A stretch of 42,969 bases of DNA, from the NCBI GenBank assembly GCA_034435835.1, contig DAOTWF010000007.1, positions 1 to 42,969 on the forward strand, read 5' to 3'. This DNA is from CALJTV01 sp034435835 (GTDB lineage Bacteria; Chloroflexota; Dehalococcoidia; GIF9; UBA5629). The notes below the pieces were generated by a model, which saw only the letters and a list, made by a program, of their open reading frames with translations, did not search any database and had not been told where the DNA came from. How positions within the stretch are numbered: position 1 is the stretch's first letter; each line of letters opens with the position of its first letter. The position numbers and the translations under genes were made by a program. This document shows positions 1 through 7,744 of the stretch, piece by piece.

Positions 1-67
1 TGATGGGATTCGAACCCACTACCTTTTGACTGCCAGTCAAACGCTCTCCCAATTGAGCTACAGCCCC
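1..67 (-). tRNA. tRNA-Ala (anticodon GGC), 3' end cut by window edge
   Basis: On the minus strand the sequence folds as a cloverleaf: acceptor 5' strand GGGGCTG (61-67), TA, D-arm GCTC/GAGC, anticodon stem TTTGA/TCAAA around the seven-base loop CTGGCAG, and T-arm GTGGG-TTCGAAT-CCCAT. The anticodon is GGC, which reads GCC (Ala). Only the first two bases of the 3' acceptor strand (CA) lie in the window, so the last bases and any CCA are missing. Confidence 0.95.
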
Positions 68-114
68 ACCGACCATATAAAGTCTAGCAAAAACAGCAGC
101 CAGACTCAAACATA

Positions 115-357
115 CTAACGCTTCAAAGGACGCCCCCAAGCGTCCTTTCGGTAGTCACTGGCAATCAGGATAAGGTCGCTCAACCACCAGATACCAAACA
201 TGCCCAGAGTGAGCATCTTAACAAGCGCTGAACGTGTCCTGCCAATATAAAACCGGTCAGCGCCTAAAAAACCAAGAAACAGAGATAGAAGAAACGCTAC
301 CCACCAGCTTCTCTGCTCCCCCTTTTTCAAATTACCACCTTCCTCGTTCGCTTTCAT
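115..357 (-). CDS. TM2 domain small membrane protein
   Basis: This 80-residue protein has a basic N-terminus and two hydrophobic segments (about residues 18-38 and 45-66) joined by a short turn. The first carries the family signature W-x-A-F-L-L-S-x-F-L-G-x-x-G-x-D-R-F-Y-I-G, the TM2 domain pattern. TM2 proteins are small membrane proteins whose biochemical role in bacteria is not established. The ATG start has no strong ribosome binding site. It sits between the tRNA and a decayed membrane-protein gene, so the context says little about its job. Confidence 0.85.
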   Translation of the reverse strand: MKANEEGGNLKKGEQRSWWVAFLLSLFLGFLGADRFYIGRTRSALVKMLTLGMFGIWWLSDLILIASDYRKDAWGRPLKR

Positions 358-373
358 ACATAAAAGAGCACCA

Positions 374-938
374 CTAACTAAAATATGGCACCGCTATTTT
401 CCACCCCCAGACTCCAGCCAGCGCCACAGCTACAGATAATAGCGCTTCACCAAGCCGGCAAGCAAGTAAGAACTTCCACGCAGGAAAACGAAGGGCTCCA
501 GCCGCGATCACTGCTAGGTCAAAAGGCAAAGGCGTCACTGCAAAGGTAAATATAGCGAGAACCCCCTATGTCTTAAGCCAGCGGACCGATTTATTACATG
601 CGTCCTTGTCTTTGATAACAATTCTCCCTCCGCATGACCTAGTATGTAACCGCTCATCTCTCCTGTAGCAGCCCTTGCTCCTGCAGTAAGGGCAATCAGA
701 AACGGAGATAGAATAGCACCGAGCCCAACAGTTATCAAGCCATCAGGCACAGACAAAAAATAGTGGCATTAGACACTACACTAGCTAAGAAGGCACCCAG
801 ATAACCGTAGTCACGAAACTCGGTTATTCTATCGCTGTGAAGGAAAATGCTAACCGTAATAGCCACGGCACAGAGCACAGGCAACGAAGTAAAAACTGTC
901 TCGGTAAGCCAGCTTTTTCCCGAGCATAGCCATGTCAA
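374..938 (-). pseudogene. Frameshifted VTT/DedA-like membrane protein
   Basis: Three consecutive minus-strand reading frames together make one VTT (SNARE-associated/DedA-like) protein. The first frame ends ...VVSNATIF then runs out of frame at a T6 run (A6 at 755-760). The second frame, beginning SVPDGLITVG..., breaks at a G5 run (C5 at 562-566). The third continues VLAIFTFAVTPLPFDLA... to a TAG at 374-376. One extra base in each homopolymer would restore a single frame of about 188 codons. The restored protein resembles the intact VTT gene at 1654-2301 (conserved GALRFPAWKF versus ASLRFPLWKF), so the two look like paralogues. Both indels are in homopolymers, so sequencing error is a real alternative to gene decay. 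Confidence 0.8.
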
Positions 939-1049
939 TAAAAGACGCCCTACATTCCACCTATTGAACGGACGGTCATGGAAAAGCGAAAAGCTCTTGT
1001 GGGGCGGTCATACCTTTGCCGACATCGTATTGACCTTTAAGAAGCAATT

Positions 1050-1631
1050 TTATTCAAGACTGCTATTATCAGACACACCCGATAGAAGGTACTCTGCCTT
1101 TTTTTCACTTGCCGACTTGCTCCTCGGAGCCAGATAGAGCGCATCGCCCTTTCGCCAAAGCCACAAACGATGCTCAGGGTGGAGCCAGGCTACAATAGAT
1201 TGCCTCGACGGATAAACGATAAAAACGGCCTCTGCTACTCTGTTAAGCTCGTCCAATGCCTTCCTGGCATGCTCAACCGTCGGCAGATGCTCCAGCAAGT
1301 GACTGGCGAAGGCGGCTCCAAAAACTTTGTCGCGGAACGGAATCTGAGTGACATCGGCAATCACGCCGCAAGGATGATTCCCCAGAGCCCGCCGCTCAAT
1401 ATCAAGGCAGACATCACCATTGCCATGCGCCGGCATATTCAACCAGCGACGGATTTTCCCGTTACCCCAAGGCCCACCAGCTACCAGCAATGGCTTGCCC
1501 AGCTTTCGGGCGCAGGCAACAGCATCCTCAAATCTCCTGCCTTTTTGCGAAATCTCGCCGAGCCAGACCGCCAATTGCCAGCCCGCCACACTGAGAGATA
1601 TCCCACCGATGCAGAATAAGGCGATATGCAA
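1050..1631 (-). CDS. Class I SAM-dependent methyltransferase-like protein
   Basis: This 193-residue protein has a hydrophobic stretch at the N-terminus (about residues 3-25) followed by a compact methyltransferase-like core. Visible signatures are a degenerate glycine-rich SAM loop (LLVAGGPWGNG, about residue 48), an acidic residue after the next strand (DVCLDIE), D-V-T-Q-I-P-F (about 93-99), and the Methyltransf_11-type F-A-S-H-L-L-E-H-L. The substrate is unknown. The start appears to be TTG, only two bases behind AGGAGG, so the true start is uncertain. It follows the intact VTT gene by 22 bases and is probably cotranscribed with it, which hints at a membrane or lipid-linked substrate. Confidence 0.75.
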   Translation of the reverse strand: MHIALFCIGGISLSVAGWQLAVWLGEISQKGRRFEDAVACARKLGKPLLVAGGPWGNGKIRRWLNMPAHGNGDVCLDIERRALGNHPCGVIADVTQIPFRDKVFGAAFASHLLEHLPTVEHARKALDELNRVAEAVFIVYPSRQSIVAWLHPEHRLWLWRKGDALYLAPRSKSASEKKAEYLLSGVSDNSSLE

Positions 1632-1653
1632 TTCCTCCTGGTTATACCCCCTT

Positions 1654-2301
1654 CTAAATTCCCAAAACCCTGAAAAGTGAGGTCAATCCAAGATATCCGC
1701 AAAACGCCATAAATGAGCTCTTTACTATGTTACCCAGCAACGAATACAGGAAGAATTTCCATAGAGGGAAACGGAGTGACGCCATTGCAAGAGTCATAGG
1801 TAAATGCAAAGGATTTATTATAGCTGACATCAAAAACACAGCCAACGAGCCACGCCGCCGCGCCCACTCAACAGCTCTGTCATACAAGTTCCAGCTAAAG
1901 ATAAAAGCTAGTTGCTGAGACAAGTTCCTGCTCCCATAGCCGATCACGAAGGTGAGAGATTGACCTAAGCCGGCACCGATACCCGAAGTAAACCCCACCG
2001 CTATTGGTGCTGCCAGTTGCATATGGGGCGCCAGGACTGACGGTAAAGTAAATACCAGAAGCCAGTAAGGGACCGGTATGGCAATCATGTTCAACAAGCT
2101 TCCGCTAAGAAAAGCCACGATGAGCATACCCACGAGGCCATAATGGGCAACATATTTTGTACCGATCAAATGATCCTTATAGTAAATGGCGGCTAGGCAC
2201 AAGGCAATAGTAACTACTAAGGATAGGACACCTAATACGATACTTTTTGGAGACAAACGATGTTTGATTTCTTCGCCTGTCGATATAACGTCCCTGCTCA
2301 A
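1654..2301 (-). CDS. VTT domain (DedA-like) integral membrane protein
   Basis: This 215-residue protein has an N-terminal membrane anchor (about residues 22-40) and several more hydrophobic segments. The VTT-type central region is G-F-T-S-G-I-G-A-G-L-G-Q, and a re-entrant segment ends in S-A-I-I-N-P-L-H-L-P. The C-terminal motif is A-S-L-R-F-P-L-W-K-F-F. VTT/DedA proteins are linked to lipid scrambling and membrane homeostasis in other systems; the substrate here is unknown. The start is TTG with a well-placed AAGGAG five bases upstream. The gene sits 12 bases after clpC in the same direction. Confidence 0.85.
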   Translation of the reverse strand: MSRDVISTGEEIKHRLSPKSIVLGVLSLVVTIALCLAAIYYKDHLIGTKYVAHYGLVGMLIVAFLSGSLLNMIAIPVPYWLLVFTLPSVLAPHMQLAAPIAVGFTSGIGAGLGQSLTFVIGYGSRNLSQQLAFIFSWNLYDRAVEWARRRGSLAVFLMSAIINPLHLPMTLAMASLRFPLWKFFLYSLLGNIVKSSFMAFCGYLGLTSLFRVLGI

Positions 2302-2313
2302 GGAATCTCCTTT

Positions 2314-4746
2314 TTATGAAGCAGCCCTAATTCTTTTCTTGCTGAGAAACGTCAACTCATCACCATCGACGCTTATAGTAACAGTGTCTCCGTCTTTTAT
2401 TTCGCCTTTTAGTATTCGACCGGACAGAGGATTCTCCACATAGCGCTGGATGGCTCGACGCAGCGGGCGAGCCCCGAAAGCAGGCTCATAGCCCTCTCTA
2501 AGCAGCCACGACTTCGCGCCATTGTCCAACTCTAATTTAATATTTCGATCAGCCAGTCGTTTTTCCACCTCCAGAATCAATAAGTCAACAATCTTTTTCA
2601 AGTGCTCTTCGGTCAGAGGCTGGAAAATTATAACATCGTCTATCCTGTTGAGAAACTCGGGACGAAAGGTCCGCTTCAACTCACTCTCTATGGCATTGCG
2701 CAGCCGCTGTTGTTCGCTCTTTTCCTGGCGCGAAAAGCCAATGGCCTGCTTCTGGAATTCCTGCGTCCCCAGGTTGCTGGTCATTATCACCACAGTGTTT
2801 TTGAAGTCAACCGTCCTGCCATGCCCATCGGTCAATCTGCCGTCTTCAAGTATCTGAAGCATAATGTTGAACACATCCGGGTGCGCCTTCTCAATCTCAT
2901 CAAAGAGGATCACACGAAACGGGCGCCTGCGCACTGCTTCTGTTAGCTGTCCTGCCTCCTCATAGCCTACATACCCCGGCGGGGCGCCTATCAACCTTGA
3001 TACCGTGTGTTTCTCCATGAACTCAGACATGTCCAGTCTTATCATGGCGTCCTCATCATCGAACAGGAACTCCGCCAGCGCCTTAGCCAGTTCAGTCTTG
3101 CCCACGCCGGTGGGACCGAGGAAGATGAAACTGCCTATAGGCCTTCTGGGGTCTTTCAGCCCCGCCCGCGCCCGCCTGATAGCTTCGCAAACGGCACGCA
3201 CTGCCTCATCCTGGTTTACAATCCTTTCATGCAGCCGCTCTTCCATATGCAGTAGCTTCTCCGCCTCACCCTCCAGCATTCTGGCAATGGGGATGCCAGT
3301 CCACTTGGAGACAAGTTCGGCTATTATTTCCTCGTTCACCACACTCTCTATCTTCTTTTCTTTGCGCCACTTCTCCTCAGCCAGGTCGCGCTCCTGCTCC
3401 AGTTTGAGCCTCCGCGATTTCAGCTCCGCAGCCGCCTTGTAGTCAGCACGCTGGGAGGCTGCCTCTTCCTCCTCCTGCAGATGCCTTATTTCGTTGTCCA
3501 GGGCTCTTATATTCGGCGGTTTGCTCTCCATATCTATACGCAACTTGCTGGCTGCCTCGTCGATGAGATCGATCGCCTTGTCAGGCAGGAAACGCCCCGA
3601 AATATAACGGTGACTTAACCTGGCAGCAGCCACCAGGGCTGAATCATCGATCTTTATCTTATGATGGGCTTCATATCTGGGACGCAGCCCGCGGAGCATC
3701 TCGATGGTCGCTTCCACGCCGGGCTCATCGATGAAAACCGGCTGAAGGCGCCGTTCCAGAGCTTTATCCTTTTCAATATGCTCCCGATATTCATCCAGAG
3801 TGGTTGCACCTACGCATTGAAGTTCACCGCGGGAAAGCGCTGGCTTTAACATGTTGCTGGCATCGATGGCACCCTCAGCCGCCCCGGCACCAACCACAGT
3901 ATGTATCTCATCTATGAACAGGATTACCTCGCCGCTGGACTGGCGTACCTCGTCCATAACTGCTTTGAGCCGCTCCTCGAACTCGCCTCTGAACTTGCTA
4001 CCAGCCACCAGCGCCCCCATATCCAGAGCAATTATCCGCCTGTTCTTTAAAGAGTCAGGTACATCACCTGAAACGATCTTCTGTGCCAGCCCTTCAGCAA
4101 TGGCTGTTTTACCCACACCTGCCTCACCGATTATCACCGGGTTGTTCTTCGTCCGCCGGGTGAGAATTTGCATCACCCGTTTTATTTCCTCATCACGCCC
4201 GATCACCGGGTCAAGTCTGCCCTGACGCGCCAGCTCGGTGAGGTCTCGCCCGTACTTCTCCAGAGAACGGTACTTCGTCTCGGCGGTAGGACTGTCAGCC
4301 CTGTGTCTCCCTCGTATACCCTGCAAAGCCTGATATATCTTCTCCCGATCCACGCCGAACTCTCTCAAAATCGCCGCAGCTTCACCCCTTTCTTCACCAG
4401 CAATAACCACCAGTAGGTGCTCCACACCGATAAAATCGTCCTTTAACCGGTTTGCCTCGCGGGCAGCGTTCTGCAACAGATGACGAAAACGGGGGGTCTC
4501 AAACACCTGCAGCACCTCGTGTGCCACCTTCGGTGCCGAATCAAGCACCATCTCCAGGCGTTTCCTCAGCGCGCCCGTATTTACACCGATCCTCTCCAGT
4601 ATCTGCACCGCCAGCCCGTTCTCTTGTTCCAGCAGGGCTAAAAGCACATGTTCCACATCAAGCTGGCTGTGACGGTAACGACGCACTAAAGCCAGCGAGC
4701 CCGCCAGTGCTTCCTGTGCTCGCTCGGTAAATCTTTCCGGCCTCAC
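2314..4746 (-). CDS. clpC: ATP-dependent Clp protease ATPase subunit ClpC
   Basis: This 810-residue protein is a complete Hsp100 unfoldase of the ClpC type. It has two Clp N-domain repeats (about 1-145), AAA module 1 with Walker A GEAGVGKT (207-214) and Walker B ILFIDE (275-280), a UVR-like coiled middle region (about 415-465), and AAA module 2 with Walker A GPTGVGKT (544-551) and Walker B VILFDE (612-617). The tripeptide IGF (669-671) is the ClpP-docking loop, so it should feed substrates to ClpP, which is not in this window. The start is GTG behind GGAAGG. It is the last heat-shock gene in the dnaJ-hspR-orf-clpC series. Confidence 0.97.
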   Translation of the reverse strand: MRPERFTERAQEALAGSLALVRRYRHSQLDVEHVLLALLEQENGLAVQILERIGVNTGALRKRLEMVLDSAPKVAHEVLQVFETPRFRHLLQNAAREANRLKDDFIGVEHLLVVIAGEERGEAAAILREFGVDREKIYQALQGIRGRHRADSPTAETKYRSLEKYGRDLTELARQGRLDPVIGRDEEIKRVMQILTRRTKNNPVIIGEAGVGKTAIAEGLAQKIVSGDVPDSLKNRRIIALDMGALVAGSKFRGEFEERLKAVMDEVRQSSGEVILFIDEIHTVVGAGAAEGAIDASNMLKPALSRGELQCVGATTLDEYREHIEKDKALERRLQPVFIDEPGVEATIEMLRGLRPRYEAHHKIKIDDSALVAAARLSHRYISGRFLPDKAIDLIDEAASKLRIDMESKPPNIRALDNEIRHLQEEEEAASQRADYKAAAELKSRRLKLEQERDLAEEKWRKEKKIESVVNEEIIAELVSKWTGIPIARMLEGEAEKLLHMEERLHERIVNQDEAVRAVCEAIRRARAGLKDPRRPIGSFIFLGPTGVGKTELAKALAEFLFDDEDAMIRLDMSEFMEKHTVSRLIGAPPGYVGYEEAGQLTEAVRRRPFRVILFDEIEKAHPDVFNIMLQILEDGRLTDGHGRTVDFKNTVVIMTSNLGTQEFQKQAIGFSRQEKSEQQRLRNAIESELKRTFRPEFLNRIDDVIIFQPLTEEHLKKIVDLLILEVEKRLADRNIKLELDNGAKSWLLREGYEPAFGARPLRRAIQRYVENPLSGRILKGEIKDGDTVTISVDGDELTFLSKKRIRAAS

Positions 4747-4791
4747 CGCATCGTCCTTCCGATTGATTTCGGATCAACACCAGAAATGAAA

Positions 4792-5067
4792 CTAGCCACC
4801 GAATTCCTCGCGTATCAGCCTGTCGCGGTACCCGGTAACCAGGTCACATTGCGGACCGATACAGCAGTCAATCTTCTTTTTCAGTCCAGCATCCAGCCTG
4901 CGCTTTCCTGTGCCTGACACTGCCTTCTTGTACCGGTTGTACCAGGAACAGTGCACCGACCAGTCTTTATTCACCATTATGGTGACAAAATCATCAACCC
5001 GGTCACACTTTACGGTGGTAGCTGTGACTTGCCAGCCAGCCGGTTTGAGCCTGATATTTTCAGACAT
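4792..5067 (-). CDS. Small cysteine-containing protein of unknown function
   Basis: This 91-residue protein is not one I recognise. It is basic, has no obvious signal peptide or membrane segment, and contains five cysteines. One precedes the DRVDDFVT stretch, one lies in VHCSW, and the last three are in a C-C-x4-C cluster near the C-terminus, so it could bind metal. The ATG at 5065-5067 overlaps the end of hspR by eight bases, which argues for translational coupling. Its position between hspR and clpC suggests a part in the heat-shock response, but that is inference from context only. Confidence 0.7.
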   Translation of the reverse strand: MSENIRLKPAGWQVTATTVKCDRVDDFVTIMVNKDWSVHCSWYNRYKKAVSGTGKRRLDAGLKKKIDCCIGPQCDLVTGYRDRLIREEFGG

Positions 5068-5395
5068 CATTCTCTTCCGCACTTTTTGCAAGCTGCCTCA
5101 GACGTTCCAGCTCCGTTTCCAGCTCCTGTAGCCTCTGCTGCATCTCAACCACCCTCTCTGCCATACGCATCACCACCTCCACACCAGCTAGGTTAATCCC
5201 CAGGTCGTCCATCAGGGTCTTGATATAGCGAACACGGGCGATATCCCTCTCCGAATAATAGCGTATATTTCCTTTCGAACGATAAGGATGAATAAGACCC
5301 AGCCTTTCATAGTATCTCAAGGTATGAGTCTCCACGCCCACTATCCTGGCAGCAACACTTATTACATATTTTGGTTCCGAGTCCTGTAAAGTCAT
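5060..5395 (-). CDS. hspR: HspR-like MerR family heat-shock regulator
   Basis: This 111-residue protein has a MerR-type winged helix-turn-helix at residues 10-80 (the V-E-T-H-T-L-R-Y-Y-E-R-L-G-L recognition segment, then S-E-R-D-I-A-R-V). A short coiled-coil tail follows (about 80-105) for dimerisation. In other bacteria HspR represses dnaK, clpB or related operons together with DnaK. Its location directly behind a dnaJ-type gene and before clpC fits that role. I found no classical HAIR operator (CTTGAGT-N7-ACTCAAG) in the upstream promoter region, so its target site here may be divergent or elsewhere. Confidence 0.88.
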   Translation of the reverse strand: MTLQDSEPKYVISVAARIVGVETHTLRYYERLGLIHPYRSKGNIRYYSERDIARVRYIKTLMDDLGINLAGVEVVMRMAERVVEMQQRLQELETELERLRQLAKSAEENDV

Positions 5396-5417
5396 CCTAT
5401 CTTATCACCCCCGCTAT

Positions 5418-6407
5418 TCAATTGGCAATATCTCGGTTAGTCCCGGAACGGAGCGCTTTTAGTTGTTCGAAAAGTCGCTTCTCCTGCGGCGAAAGCCCGG
5501 TGGGCAATACCACCTTTACCTTGGCAAAAAGGTCGCCGTAAGCAGAGCCACCAAGATGTGGCATCCCTTGCCCTGCCAGCCGGAACACCATCACATTCTG
5601 TGTTTCCGGGGGTACCTTAAGCACCACCTTTCCTTTTAGCGTCGGTACCTCCACCTCCCCACCAAGCACAGCAGTAAGCAACGGCACCGGTACTTCAAGA
5701 TAAATATCATCGCCTTTCCTCTCAAAGACCTGGTGCGGCAATACTCTGACCACAAGATAAAGGTCACCTCTTATACCATCAGGACCCAGGCGCCCTTGGC
5801 CAGCAACCCGAATCCTAGAGCCATCCTTCACTCCCCGAGGGATCTTTACCTCCAGTTTTCGCGCCTGTCGCCCCCGGCCGGACCCTCCACACCCAGAACA
5901 GAGCTGAACAACCGGTCCACGCATCGCCCTTCCCCTACCATCACACAGCGAACAAGGAACGTCATCCCAGACCTCTATTAACCGCTTCGTGCCACGGTAT
6001 GCCTCCTCCAGCGTCACCTCAACAGGGTACTCCACTCTCCCTGCCCTTCCCGCACGGCGACCATAAGAGACGCCCTGCAAAATGTCATCCAGAACGCTGC
6101 CCAGATCCTCGAATTCAATAGTGGTGTCAGTTGCGCCATCAGGACCTGAAGCTCCCGTCTTCTCTGCAGTGCCAAAGTCGGCAGCATACTGCCACTGCTC
6201 TCCGAAACGGTCATATTTTTCGCGCTTGACCGGGTCAGAAAGCACCTCGTAAGCCTCGTTTATCTCCTTGAACTTGGCCTCAGCCACCTTATCGCCGGGA
6301 TTAACATCGGGATGATACTTTCGTGCCAACCGCCGATAAGCCTGCTTTATCTCTTTGTCCGCAGCACTCCGACTTACACCCAGTACGGCATAATAGTCCT
6401 TCGCCAT
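5418..6407 (-). CDS. DnaJ-family co-chaperone with reduced zinc region
   Basis: This 329-residue J-protein has a J domain at 1-70 with the HPD triad at 32-34, a short linker, and the two-lobed C-terminal substrate domain. Only two CxxCxGxG motifs are present (Cys152/155 and Cys170/173) where canonical DnaJ has four. It is therefore intermediate between DnaJ and CbpA, and probably holds a single zinc site. The J domain should stimulate DnaK ATPase. It leads the heat-shock run with hspR 22 bases downstream, and a near-consensus promoter lies immediately upstream. The second, complete DnaJ is at 7745-8869. Confidence 0.92.
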   Translation of the reverse strand: MAKDYYAVLGVSRSAADKEIKQAYRRLARKYHPDVNPGDKVAEAKFKEINEAYEVLSDPVKREKYDRFGEQWQYAADFGTAEKTGASGPDGATDTTIEFEDLGSVLDDILQGVSYGRRAGRAGRVEYPVEVTLEEAYRGTKRLIEVWDDVPCSLCDGRGRAMRGPVVQLCSGCGGSGRGRQARKLEVKIPRGVKDGSRIRVAGQGRLGPDGIRGDLYLVVRVLPHQVFERKGDDIYLEVPVPLLTAVLGGEVEVPTLKGKVVLKVPPETQNVMVFRLAGQGMPHLGGSAYGDLFAKVKVVLPTGLSPQEKRLFEQLKALRSGTNRDIAN

Positions 6408-6427
6408 AACACCAGCCTCACAACCAC

Positions 6428-6457
6428 ATTATAAAGGTTTTCACGGACCGCTGTCAA
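6428..6457 (-). promoter_or_regulatory. Sigma70-type promoter for the dnaJ-hspR-clpC run
   Basis: On the minus strand TTGACA (6452-6457) and TATAAT (6428-6433) are separated by 18 bases. The -10 ends 21 bases before the dnaJ ATG, which implies a leader of roughly 14 nt. Both hexamers match consensus exactly, so repression rather than a weak promoter must keep it low. The operator is not evident. Confidence 0.85.
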
Positions 6458-6496
6458 TAATCTACTAATTTTATTATAACATTATTATAAACTATC

Positions 6497-6525
6497 TTGA
6501 CAAAATATTGTTAACATTTTATAAT
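6497..6525 (+). promoter_or_regulatory. Perfect consensus sigma70 promoter for hsp20
   Basis: TTGACA (6497-6502) and TATAAT (6520-6525) have the optimal 17-base spacing. An 8-bp palindrome, TGTTAACA (6509-6516), lies in the spacer and could be an operator core. The region between this promoter and the divergent dnaJ promoter is very AT-rich (ATTATTATAA repeats). Confidence 0.9.
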
Positions 6526-6576
6526 TGTAATCGGTGGGTGGGACCCGGTCAATCAAAAAAGAAAGGAGGTGAGATT

Positions 6577-7044
6577 ATGACAGCTCTGGTAAGATGGGAA
6601 CCATTCCGTGACATCGTCAGCCTACGGGATGCCATAGATAGGCTGTTTGAGGACAGCTTTGTCCGGCTCTCCCGCTTCTGGCCTGTGCTCGGGGAGTGGC
6701 AGCTTCCTATTGACATGTACCAGACCGATAACGAGGTCGTGGTAAAGGCGGCTGTCCCCGGCCTAAAGCCAGAAGAGATCGACATTTCCATAACCGGTGA
6801 CACCCTTACCATAAAGGGTGAACATAAGGAGGACAAGCAGGTAAAGGACGAGGACTATCTGTACAGAGAATGCCGTTTCGGTGCCTTCAGCCGCACTCTG
6901 ACCATACCGGCCAAGGTCAAGAGCGATAAAGCTGAGGCAGTCTTTGAAAACGGCATACTCACCTTGACTTTGCCTAAAGCTGAGGAGGTCAAACCCAAGC
7001 AGATCAAGGTCAAAGTCAAGGCTGAGAAAGAGGCTAAAAATTAA
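6577..7044 (+). CDS. hsp20: Hsp20 small heat-shock protein
   Basis: This 155-residue protein has a short N-terminal arm (LVRWEPFRDIVSLRDAIDRLF) and an alpha-crystallin domain at about 45-140. The domain contains the A-x-x-x-N-G-I-L-T-L-T-L-P signature near its end, and the protein closes with a lysine-rich tail. It is an ATP-independent holdase for unfolding proteins. The start at 6577 follows a strong AAAGGAGGTGA ribosome binding site (6562-6572). An upstream in-frame ATG at 6508 falls inside the promoter spacer and cannot be used. It diverges from the dnaJ-hspR run and converges with the Nudix gene. Confidence 0.95.
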   Translation: MTALVRWEPFRDIVSLRDAIDRLFEDSFVRLSRFWPVLGEWQLPIDMYQTDNEVVVKAAVPGLKPEEIDISITGDTLTIKGEHKEDKQVKDEDYLYRECRFGAFSRTLTIPAKVKSDKAEAVFENGILTLTLPKAEEVKPKQIKVKVKAEKEAKN

Positions 7045-7053
7045 CCATGACCG

Positions 7054-7626
7054 CTACCGGGTCCCACTCGCCTGCTGCCAGACCTGAAGGAATTGCTGCA
7101 CAATGCGAGCAGTGGCACCCCAGATGATCCGGCCTTCATACTCGTAGACATAACCCACAACAACCTCATCGCCGAACACATAACTCTCTTCTTTCCGTCC
7201 CACCCCGGACAACAGAAAAGATATAGGCACTCCAAATACTTCATCTATCTCCGCCCTATTGATGGTAAACTCATAAGGATACGGAATAAAACCCACAAAC
7301 GGCGAGATGCTGAAGTTGGAGGTCGCCGTCAGCGTATCGTCCAGCTCACCCACAACCTCTACATCCCGAGATCTTAGCCCAATCTCCTCCCAGCTCTCTC
7401 TTAACGCTGTGTCCATAAGACTGACATCAGCCTCGCTCCGTGCCCCTCCAGGAAAGGAGACTTGACCTTTGTGGTAGGCAACAAGCTGACTGCGCCTGGT
7501 GAATAGTAGATGGTACCCACCCATCCTTTCGAAAACAGGCACCAGCACGGCAGCTTCAGTTAGCCCACCTCCACTGAGACGTTTTTTGCGACGCAGCGAC
7601 AGCACTTGCCTGACTCTGTCCTTCAT
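7054..7626 (-). CDS. Nudix hydrolase, CoA diphosphatase-like
   Basis: This 190-residue protein contains an intact Nudix box, G-x5-E-x7-R-E-x2-E-E-x-G-L, at about residues 62-85, including the catalytic R-E-S-W-E-E. The preceding G-Q-V-S-F-P-G-G and the general length fit the CoA/ADP-ribose pyrophosphatase branch (NudL-like), so it may cleave CoA or oxidised CoA derivatives. Substrate preference cannot be fixed from sequence reading. I prefer the ATG at 7626 over an in-frame TTG two codons upstream. It converges tail-to-tail with hsp20, nine bases apart. Confidence 0.87.
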   Translation of the reverse strand: MKDRVRQVLSLRRKKRLSGGGLTEAAVLVPVFERMGGYHLLFTRRSQLVAYHKGQVSFPGGARSEADVSLMDTALRESWEEIGLRSRDVEVVGELDDTLTATSNFSISPFVGFIPYPYEFTINRAEIDEVFGVPISFLLSGVGRKEESYVFGDEVVVGYVYEYEGRIIWGATARIVQQFLQVWQQASGTR

Positions 7627-7694
7627 CTGCAAGCAATAATATATCCTAACCCCGTCTGAAAGACAAAGACATTCCCGACTGCACCTACGTTCGA

Positions 7695-7727
7695 AATTTG
7701 CTCCATGGCGAGCAAATTGTTTATACT
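7695..7727 (+). promoter_or_regulatory. Promoter with 9-bp inverted repeat upstream of dnaJ
   Basis: A perfect inverted repeat AATTTGCTC-N6-GAGCAAATT occupies 7695-7718. A likely -10 TATACT lies at 7722-7727, with a -35-like TTGCTC inside the left arm (7698-7703; 18-base spacing). A repeat overlapping the -35 and spacer is a classic repressor position. It is not a CIRCE element: the arms only partly match and the spacer is 6, not 9. Confidence 0.7.
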
Positions 7728-7744
7728 TAAAGATTAAGGCATAA

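Noticed and set aside
6508..6576. Upstream in-frame extension of hsp20
   Set aside because: It begins inside the promoter spacer, whereas the ATG at 6577 has a strong ribosome binding site.
7695..7718. CIRCE element at the second dnaJ
   Set aside because: The arms and spacer length differ from TTAGCACTC-N9-GAGTGCTAA; only the GCTC/GAGC portion resembles it.
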